Shown here piece by piece: positions 6,646 through 12,206 of a stretch of 12,206 bases of DNA. Positions within the stretch are counted from its first letter, which is position 1. Every line of letters starts with the position of its first letter. The DNA comes from Ectocarpus siliculosus (lineage: Eukaryota; Sar; Phaeophyceae; Ectocarpales; Ectocarpaceae): positions 1,479,489-1,491,694 of the forward strand of contig FN649747.1 in NCBI GenBank assembly GCA_000310025.1, given 5' to 3'. A model generated the notes under the pieces. That model was given only the letters and a program-made list of their open reading frames with translations, was not told the DNA's origin and searched no databases. The translations under genes were made by a program, and so were the position numbers.

Positions 6646-9600
6646 GTGCGTGTATCAGTGTTCCTGTACACCAACGAATGATGAACTGATGTACGTATCG
6701 CTCACCAAGCCAGTATGACGGGTGTGCTACACATGTCCAATTCCAGAGCTTGACTATTGCACCTCATGCAAGTCACAGAGCTTGACTATTGCACCTCATG
6801 CAAGTCTGTGATGTCTGGAACAGTCTTGTCAACAACCGCATACATGTGGGTGTGCCGGTGCCGTTGGGTGTGCAATTCCACCGAGACCTAAGAAATACCA
6901 CCAACGGTGACTTGTTCGGCGCATTCTTCGGCGCAATGTCATCACTTCGCAGTAAGTCCATGCATCCATACAATCGCAGACAGAGAGCCTCCCCGTTCGG
7001 GACAATACCCAAATCGAAGGCATGTGTATAGGTATTTTCAGTGAGTGTGGAAATAAACCTGCTGGGTGGGTTTACGCATCCTCTTCGTCGTGGAATAATC
7101 GAATAATCGAGCTTGAAAATATCGGCACTGGGGGTGGTACCTTACGTCACCCACGGTAGACCTGTGTGCCAATACGTGCGTTCCATATCGACTTGATAAA
7201 TTTAATTCGGTAGTTTCTCTGCACAAGAGTGTCGCAGCAGCACTTGTAAAGCTATTCCCCGCGACCTGTTTTTATGCCACCACGTCTTGTGTGGCGGCTG
7301 ATAGAGGCCACGGGGCCATAGGACCCACGGAAGTTGGAGGCGGCGAGAGTCGGCACAGCGCATTTTGCATGCGAGAAAAAACATCCCGCCAAAAAAAACA
7401 AGCTCTTCTTGAGCATTTTATCCCATGGCACAGCTTTTTGTTTCAAGGCGACCCCTCCCCGCTCGCCGAAGCAACTGCAATAACAAAGGTATCCGCCACG
7501 AGCTGCTCATGCTTCGTTTTGTGAGGTGATTGATACAGACCAGGAGGACGCTCAGAAATTGCGAGCTGCGAGCCCGAGAGTGTGGGACAGTCCGAAAAAA
7601 AACGCCGCATCTGCTGGGATCAGTTGGAGTTGGGTTTCACTGATGATCCCTGTCCACACACCTAGACAACAGCAATGACAATGGCACCCGCCACTAGCTC
7701 TGTGTATGGATCCCTTCCCCCGCCAGTGCTGTCTTGCCAATCCTGGCGGTGTTGCGTGTTTCTCTAACTGCTTCCTCTGTTGCTCCTGGGGGTATGCAGC
7801 AGGCAACCAACCGCGTGTTTGTGCATGTGTGGAATATCTACGATGCCTTGGCTTGCATTACCTCTACAACTCCGCGGGGAGCGGGGTGAGTGTCTCCTAT
7901 GGTTTCGGGGTACAATCGCCGATGAAGCACGGCCATGTGCTGTCGGAGCACGACCAAACCGGCGTGGTGAAGAGCGCCCTATTTTTCTTGTTCCTCACAA
8001 GCCAGCAGATCGTCAATCGGTGCTCTATACATAGACCTCGTGCTGGTCGAAAAGGATGGAAAATTCAGGCGGTCGTTTATTGAAACTTGGGCCCCTGGTA
8101 GATAGAGCCTGTTCTTTCCCTCGTCGGACGGAAGGAAAAAGTTTACCGATCCAACACGTTTGTGTTTCATTTCCTTCATACCTCCACGTGTGGTGTGCGA
8201 CCATAACCTACCCATAAAGCAGAGCTAACAACATGCCAGCACTGGCCTGGCTACAGGGGTGAGTGTTGCCCCGGAATCGCTGACACTCAACTATCCTAGG
8301 TTGCGAGTCATCGCACCCCTGTGCGATGACTCCGGACTGCCGAGACCCCGGACCGTGCGCCGACTCGCAACCTTACGGTATTTTGTTATTATCCGCTCGG
8401 TAGGGGTAGAAAATGTCAGAAAACTTGGCTCGGAAAGTGCCTTACTGCAGTCTTCCGTCAATGTCTACTGATACAGCGCCAACGCGGGTGTGATCGATCT
8501 CGACATCATGCCCCATGACCAGAAAAAGTGTCAATGTCGAGGTTGACAAGATTTTGTTGAACTTTTCCCGTGTAACTGGCCAGGTCCTGATCGGCCCTCT
8601 CTTGTGCTCTTACCGGCTTTTGTTCGTTTGTGCGACCAAAAGGGTCCTGTGAAGTCTGGTATGCAACATCTCAACTGTCTTGGTGGGATTGCTTCGCTAT
8701 CTCATATGTTGTGAGTGATCCGTGCACAAATACATGAGCTGCAGGCAGACTGTGTACCATGCACTTCTTCAAGTTTTCGCGTGTAGTGCCGAGTCTGCAT
8801 GGCGAGGTTGCCAGCACGTTCGCACGCCAACATGCCTACATCCTCTGTCATAGCCTCCCGAGGCGATCGTCTTACTTTTGTGAAATCATACACCCCGGGG
8901 CTATCTCAAAGGTAGAGGGGGATCTTTCTGCAAAAAAAAAAACGCGCGAAAAGGCCCCGGGGGGCGTTGTCTCTTTTCTGCTGTGATGCACCTGCTGTAT
9001 AGCACAACACTGAACCAAATGCTGCCGCAATGGAATTCCGTCCGTGGGTTTTGTGTTGGGGCGCCCCAATAAATTGCCGAAAGACGAACACCCCGGGGCT
9101 AAATCAAGGGTAGAGGGGCGAAAAAATGAACAAGAAATAAAAAACGATACCCCCGGGGCTAATTCATTGTTAATGGGCTAGGGCATGGAGTGCGGCTATG
9201 ACAGAGGATAGTACGGAAAGCTGTTGAAGGAACGCCGAATCAACACAATAGAACAGACGAGGCCGAAACTCTAATTAGTCCAGCAGTAATACAAGTACAA
9301 CTTCCACACCAACAACCCCCTGTGTTACATGTGACTCCTGGATCTCTGAATTACATGGACCCAACGACGTACAACCGCCAGCACGTGCTTTCACCGTCAT
9401 GTCAAGCGTGGGTCGAATCGAGATAAATAGTAATGTTTTACTCGTTTCGAGAGGTTCCTCAGCTACTACAGTACAGTCGGTGTGTGGTACCTCTCCTCTG
9501 AAGTCGTTTCCATAAATTCTGCTGGGATATTTTAGCTTCTTGGCCACTTTTGCCTCTTGGTGTATGATGCTACTGCTGTGCACTGTTGCTGTGCTTCTTA

Positions 9601-11138
9601 GGTTCTAGCCTTGTACGGCAGTCGCCCCCTCTGTGGTGGTGCCAGCGTATTGCCCGATTACGTCCAAACGCCGATCTGCTTGTCTAACTTGCATGTTAGG
9701 ATTTTTTTTAAACCCGCGATTTAAGACTGCAAGCATATGTACTGTCGGATGTAAGGTTTATCTAACGTCCACGCAATAGCAAGGCAGCGATGTGCACGAA
9801 CAGACACATTTGGTAACAAGCGTTTTGGTTCTCACACATATCCAGGACAAAGCCAAGCTGCCGGCGGGAAGGGCTATGTGCCGGCTTGTCGGGTTCGACT
9901 GCTTCACGGAAAACTCCAAGGGCACGACGAGGATAGATCACATCGCTTCCAGGTAAATGAGAAGAAGTACACGATTTTGCGGCTGTACAACCGCATCCCC
10001 ATATCATCCCGTGAAGTGTTCCCACGCAAGGAGCACACCTTGCCTGATGGATGGGGGCACTGATATGGAACTACACCTCCCCCCCCCTTTCCGCCTCCCC
10101 ATGGTTGGCTTCAGGGGATGCGAGTGTTAGATCTGAATACTAGTGACCTCTCTTGGCGATGTGGTTATTTCAAACAGAAATCGTTGGACCTCTCGGAGCG
10201 TTGTGCACTGGTATTACAGGGATGAACAGGGTGCGTTTCAACATCTCCGGCATGCCCTATTTGCCGGTGTCTCCCACTCTAACGATACGCACGTACTACA
10301 AGATTGTGTTCGTATGTGTAGCATGTGTGGTGGCGCCGCTTGTCTTATGGATGATCGGCATCGTACTGTACCAGTGGTTTGCGAGAGAGACAGCAAGCAG
10401 CACGAAACAGAAAGAGCGCCCATTGTACTGTTTCGCAAAATTATCGAACTGGCTACTTGTCGGGAAGATGTGTTTTCAAGGACACGAGGGCCCTCGGTGC
10501 GGACTCTCCTCTTCCTTTTGTATGTTGCCATTGTCGTCGCTCCTTGGTCCCTCACGTACGTGTCTGCTTCTTTTGCTCCGTTGTAGGGGCACGTGCCGCG
10601 AGCGTGTGGAGGCGATGACGTCAGGGGATGATGCGCCATTTCTTTTCATAATGAACATACAGGTAAAAGCTGCGTGAATCTTCTAAGACTGCATCTCTGA
10701 GAATAACGACGCGTCTTCAATCAGTTGTTTTCCAGGGAAGCTCCGCGAGTGGATACGGGCCCCGTGACCTTCTCGCATGCTCCTCCGCCGCGCTGCTGCC
10801 GCTGCGGCTACCACATTGTACACCCTTACCTTTCCCTCTACTGCGGCGTACTTGGGGGGAAAACAGGTAAGAGGAACGCCGCCGGTGTCGATGGTGGCCT
10901 ACTGGGCGGTCGATCGGGATGGCCTGGAAGAAGCGAAAGACGCAGCAACAGCGGCCGGCACTTTGCAAGGTGTTCCCAGTGATCACATCGACACAACGGA
11001 AGCAGCAGTGGATGAGACCGACACAGAAAACGGATTGGGGCAGTCGGTGGGCGAATCGAACGGGCTGACGGGGGCTGGGCCACAAGGGGAGGGGGACGTT
11101 TCTGGACGGGAGAGTGTGTTCTCGAGGATCGTTGCCAG
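6028..11138 (+). CDS. EDR2_C (DUF1336) domain protein, multi-exon, C-terminus outside window
   Basis: Plus-strand gene with exons 6028-6645, 9846-9952, 10587-10662 and 10867-11138; all junction phases agree (0, 2, 0). Joined residues 193 onward follow the EDR2_C family in order: FLVRGPTYLQ, DKAKLPAGR, CRLVGFDCF, then DDAPFLFIMNIQV and PPVSMVAYW. In plants this domain lies at the C-terminus of EDR2, after PH and START lipid-binding domains, and is linked to membrane lipid binding. Here about 190 residues of polar, low-complexity sequence precede it and no PH or START motif is visible, so it may be a domain-only protein or upstream exons may be missed. The conserved second half of the domain (RFKLIP-like, DVD and ELPE-like blocks) is not found before the window ends. 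Family call is strong; start and end are open. Confidence 0.83.
6744..6806 (+). repeat. Tandem duplication, 32-bp period
   Basis: A 31-base string beginning CAGAGCTTGACTATTGCACC occurs perfectly at 6744-6774 and again at 6776-6806, separated by one base. Each copy begins with CAG, so an acceptor-like site is also duplicated. No third copy is seen. Confidence 0.95.
6789..6951 (+). CDS. Unassigned exon candidate in the long intron
   Basis: An open frame from ATG 6789 runs to a perfect GTAAGT donor at 6952. The peptide begins MQVCDVWNSLVNNRIHV and ends FFGAMSSLR; it has ordinary composition but no family is recognised. Its phase-1 end fits the phase-1 acceptor at 7799, but no later partner was found. 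It could be an alternative or nested exon, or chance. Confidence 0.25.
7800..7885 (+). CDS. Unassigned exon candidate in the long intron
   Basis: A branch-like CTAAC and pyrimidine tract lead to ATGCAG at 7799, and GTGAGT follows at 7886. Two frames are open: one fits phase 1 after 6951, and another gives VFVHVWNIYDALACITS. The acceptor is a NAGNAG pair (CAGCAG). No family is recognised. Confidence 0.2.
8299..8372. repeat. Compound inverted repeat / three-way-junction hairpin
   Basis: An 11-bp perfect stem pairs 8299-8309 (GGTTGCGAGTC) with 8362-8372. Inside, a 12-bp perfect stem pairs 8305-8316 with 8321-8332 around a 4-base loop, and TCCGG 8331-8335 can pair with CCGGA 8348-8352. The outer and inner stems compete for 8305-8309, so two folds are possible. 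Total span is 74 bases, but there is no TTCRA loop, so it is not a tRNA. Confidence 0.85.
8891..9180. repeat. Dispersed CCCCGGGG element, three copies
   Basis: A 30-base unit, CACCCCGGGGCT plus a tail ending GGTAGAGGGG, occurs at 8891-8920 and 9089-9118 with 27 of 30 bases equal. A weaker copy starts at 9149 and shares only ACCCCCGGGGCTAA-like bases. Copies two and three are 60 bases apart. Each copy centres on the palindrome CCCCGGGG and is followed by A-rich DNA. Confidence 0.8.
9056..9069. repeat. 14-bp perfect palindrome
   Basis: TTGGGGCGCCCCAA is self-complementary and lies between two CCCCGGGG copies. Confidence 0.95.
9846..9952 (+). CDS. EDR2_C protein exon 2
   Basis: The acceptor is CACATATCCAG and the donor is TCCAG|GTAAAT. 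Length is 107 bases, phase 0 in and 2 out. The peptide DKAKLPAGRAMCRLVGFDCF continues directly from GPTYLQ of exon 1 as in the family pattern 'GP.YL.DkkK.pag...l.l...d.f'. It ends TTRIDHIAS with a split Arg codon. Confidence 0.88.
9953..10586 (+). other. Intron 2 of the EDR2_C gene, with an internal open frame
   Basis: Bounded by GTAAAT and TTGTAG. From 10153 the sequence is open in the same frame as exon 3, right through the acceptor. It encodes a hydrophobic segment (IVFVCVACVVAPLVLWMIGI) flanked by charged residues, with fairly high third-position GC. A second frame is also open here. A poly-C run lies at 10078-10087. Confidence 0.6.
10587..10662 (+). CDS. EDR2_C protein exon 3
   Basis: The acceptor has a strong pyrimidine tract (CTGCTTCTTTTGCTCCGTTGTAG) and the donor is ACAG|GTAAAA. 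Length is 76 bases, phase 2 in and 0 out. The peptide CRERVEAMTSGDDAPFLFIM, then NIQ, corresponds to the family strand 'lPfilviNlQvP' that precedes the conserved tyrosine-rich strand. Confidence 0.88.
10867..11138 (+). CDS. EDR2_C protein exon 4 with acidic insertion
   Basis: The acceptor is GGGGGGAAAACAG after a pyrimidine-rich stretch, and the donor is GCCAG|GTAAAT. Length is 272 bases, phase 0 in and 2 out. It starts VRGTPPVSMVAYWAVDRDG, matching the family 'P..P.y.lv.Y...d'. About 50 residues rich in Asp, Glu, Gly and Thr follow, longer than the usual loop, and the exon ends ESVFSRIVA. The acceptor overlaps a donor-like CAG|GTAAGA, so the same bases read as both site types. Confidence 0.85.
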
Positions 11139-11340
11139 GTAAATATTTGCGTACTTGATCTGTCACTCCATCCATTTGGTCGCTCACAGTATCTTCATCT
11201 CCTCCACAGGATTTTTCTTCTACGTTACTAAAGAACTTCCGTACGCGGCAGGTCAGGCTTTCGGACATCTTTTGGAACCCTTCCTGTTAAAGTATTGTCC
11301 AATTACAGCATAAACCCGCCTGGTAATCATTCCGGTCCTG

Positions 11341-11628
11341 CTATCTTGGTGGACAACCAGCACACTCTGCAACCCGGTCCAAGCCGGTCCATTCGCTAAG
11401 GGTCTCAACGTATTCCTTGAGAATATGGCAAAGTTCTACCCCCGGAGCCGTTGTCAACGACAACATGAAATATTTTCGAAGGTCATGATGCATTGTATGC
11501 AACAGGCACTGCACATCAAGCTTGCCAGGTTTCGAACTCCCCTTCCGCACGGGTACCACAACAGGTCGATAGAACGATGACCCATGTGTCGTTGAAACGG
11601 CGGGCGATATCGTCCCATCTGTACGCTG
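11341..11628 (-). CDS. Unassigned minus-strand reading frame
   Basis: The frame is open from a stop near 11631 to TAG at 11343-11341, about 95 codons. GCTAGCAG at its upper edge could act as an acceptor, and the first in-frame ATG lies well inside. The peptide includes RPVVVPVRKGSSKPGKLDVQ and CHILKEYVETLSEWTGLDRV, with ordinary composition and third-position GC near 60%. No family is recognised. It may be the last exon of a convergent gene, a decayed element, or chance. Confidence 0.3.
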   Translation of the reverse strand, partial: QRTDGTISPAVSTTHGSSFYRPVVVPVRKGSSKPGKLDVQCLLHTMHHDLRKYFMLSLTTAPGVELCHILKEYVETLSEWTGLDRVAECAGCPPR

Positions 11629-11768
11629 CTAGCAAGACGACCACCACTGCTGCATCATGTATTTGAATTATAGCAAAGGATATTTCCCCGCTCGTTGTAT
11701 TTGACGTCGTTTGTACGAAGTTATATATTGTGATACGTAGCTTACCTCGACTCTGTTCAGTTCTTTCT

Positions 11769-11780
11769 CCCCCCCCCCCC
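11769..11780. repeat. Poly-C tract (12 C)
   Basis: An uninterrupted run of 12 C just before the minisatellite. Slippage or sequencing error is likely here. Confidence 0.95.
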
Positions 11781-11781
11781 T

Positions 11782-11989
11782 AATCGCCCCCCTCGGCCTT
11801 GTTTGCCATCGGGGTTTGGGTTTTCGTCGCTTGGCAACGACGTTGTAAAACAAGCCGCCCCCCCCGGTGTTTACCATCGGGGTTGGGTTTTCGTCGCTTG
11901 GCAACGACGTTGTAAAACGAGCCCCCCGCTCGGTGTTTGCCATCGGGATTGGGTTTTCGTCGCTTGGCAACGACGTTGTAAAACAAGCC
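11782..11989. repeat. Minisatellite, about three copies of a 66-68 bp unit
   Basis: Units start with CCATCGGG at 11806, 11874 and 11940. The shared core is GGGTTTTCGTCGCTTGGCAA followed by CGACGTTGTAAAAC. The spacer is C-rich and varies (68, 66 and about 50 bases). A partial C-rich lead-in begins at about 11782. Each unit contains the short inverted pair CGTCG/CGACG. Confidence 0.93.
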
Positions 11990-12015
11990 AATTCACTTCG
12001 TGAACTCGGCAACCA

Positions 12016-12066
12016 GGTTACCGTTTTTTTTTTTTTACCTCGTTTTTTTTTTTTTTTGGCGTAACC
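12016..12066. repeat. Paired poly-T tracts flanked by GGTTAC/GTAACC
   Basis: T runs of 13 (12024-12036) and 15 (12043-12057) bases are separated by ACCTCG. GGTTAC at 12016-12021 and GTAACC at 12061-12066 form an inverted flank. On the minus strand this is a double poly-A. Confidence 0.9.
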
Positions 12067-12206
12067 ATAATGGTGGTCGAGTAGATCATGTTGTGCGGGG
12101 TCGAGAAACCTCACTCCGCGCAACGGGGGATGATCGCACCACGTTGTGTTAAATTGGTCAAGCACCCTCGAGGCAGTTACACAGTGCTTACAACTGTCTC
12201 TGGAAG

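Larger units (their letters stand above)
6646..9845 (+). other. Long intron 1 of the EDR2_C gene
   Basis: The 3,200-base interval is bounded by GTGCGT and CATATCCAG, and the domain reads continuously across the join. It holds a 32-bp tandem duplication (6744-6806), two weak exon candidates (6789-6951, 7800-7885), a compound hairpin (8299-8372), a 14-bp palindrome (9056-9069) and a dispersed CCCCGGGG element (8891-9180). Nothing further is recognised in 6952-7799, 7886-8298 and 9181-9845. Confidence 0.75.
11139..12206 (+). other. Region after EDR2_C exon 4, probably a further long intron
   Basis: The exon 4 donor needs a phase-2 acceptor. Nothing encoding the expected RFKLIP-like block was found up to the window end. 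The CTCACAG site at 11189 opens a frame (begins SIFISSTGFFFYV) that stops at 11310-11312 and does not resemble the domain, so it is only a possible alternative ending. Confidence 0.45.

Noticed and set aside
8299-8372. A tRNA gene: 74 bases with a 7-bp GGTTGCG/CGCAACC end stem
   Set aside because: No T-loop TTCRA, no D-loop GG and the stems do not fit a cloverleaf.
10143-10586. A second open frame over EDR2_C intron 2, including CSMCGGAACL and a hydrophobic end
   Set aside because: Lower third-position GC than the competing frame, and it ends in a stop exactly at the acceptor of exon 3, as expected for intronic sequence.
11825-11852. GTTTTACAACGTCGT on the minus strand equals a 15-base piece of E. 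coli lacZ alpha, suggesting vector contamination
   Set aside because: The match stops after about 15 bases and recurs in three tandem copies whose flanks do not resemble a vector, so it is a coincidence.
1-12206. Intact transposon, retroelement, CRISPR array or rRNA
   Set aside because: No reverse transcriptase, transposase or integrase motif, no long terminal repeats, no regularly spaced array and no rRNA-like stretch was seen on either strand.

Overview
This is eukaryotic nuclear DNA. Coding stretches are short and broken by introns with GT/GC donors and AG acceptors. Exons favour G or C at the third codon position, and non-coding stretches are near 50% GC with homopolymer runs. The gene content, the GTGAGT/GTGCGT-type donors and several TGCATGC motifs suggest an apicomplexan, most likely a coccidian with long introns. 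That taxonomic call is inference; another alveolate cannot be excluded.

Two genes were rebuilt by hand from splice sites, reading phase and protein-family motifs. They lie head to head around an intergenic stretch at about 5585-6027. On the minus strand, about 5584 to 1 (3' end outside the window), is a protein with two tandem cyclic-nucleotide-binding domains (CNBDs). Nine exons fit in phase: 5584-5332, 4851-4643, 4173-4051, 3673-3438, 3086-2939, 1888-1803, 1485-1381, 969-844 and 599-419. They give 489 codons without a stop. The first CNBD has a degenerate phosphate-binding cassette; the second keeps the Arg and has an Arg-Thr pair. Two introns appear to use GC donors.

On the plus strand, about 6028 to beyond 11138, is a protein with an EDR2_C (DUF1336) domain, the lipid-associated C-terminal domain of plant ENHANCED DISEASE RESISTANCE 2. 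Exons are 6028-6645, 9846-9952, 10587-10662 and 10867-11138. Only the N-terminal part of the domain is inside the window; the rest should lie to the right.

The 3.2-kb first intron of the EDR2_C gene (6646-9845) holds a 32-bp tandem duplication carrying an AG site, two weak exon candidates, a strong compound hairpin (8299-8372) and a dispersed CCCCGGGG element. The right end (11139-12206) holds an unexplained minus-strand reading frame, a three-copy tandem repeat of about 66 bp and poly-C and poly-T tracts. No rRNA, tRNA, CRISPR array or intact transposon was recognised. Functional links between the two genes are not shown by the sequence; a shared promoter is a possibility only.
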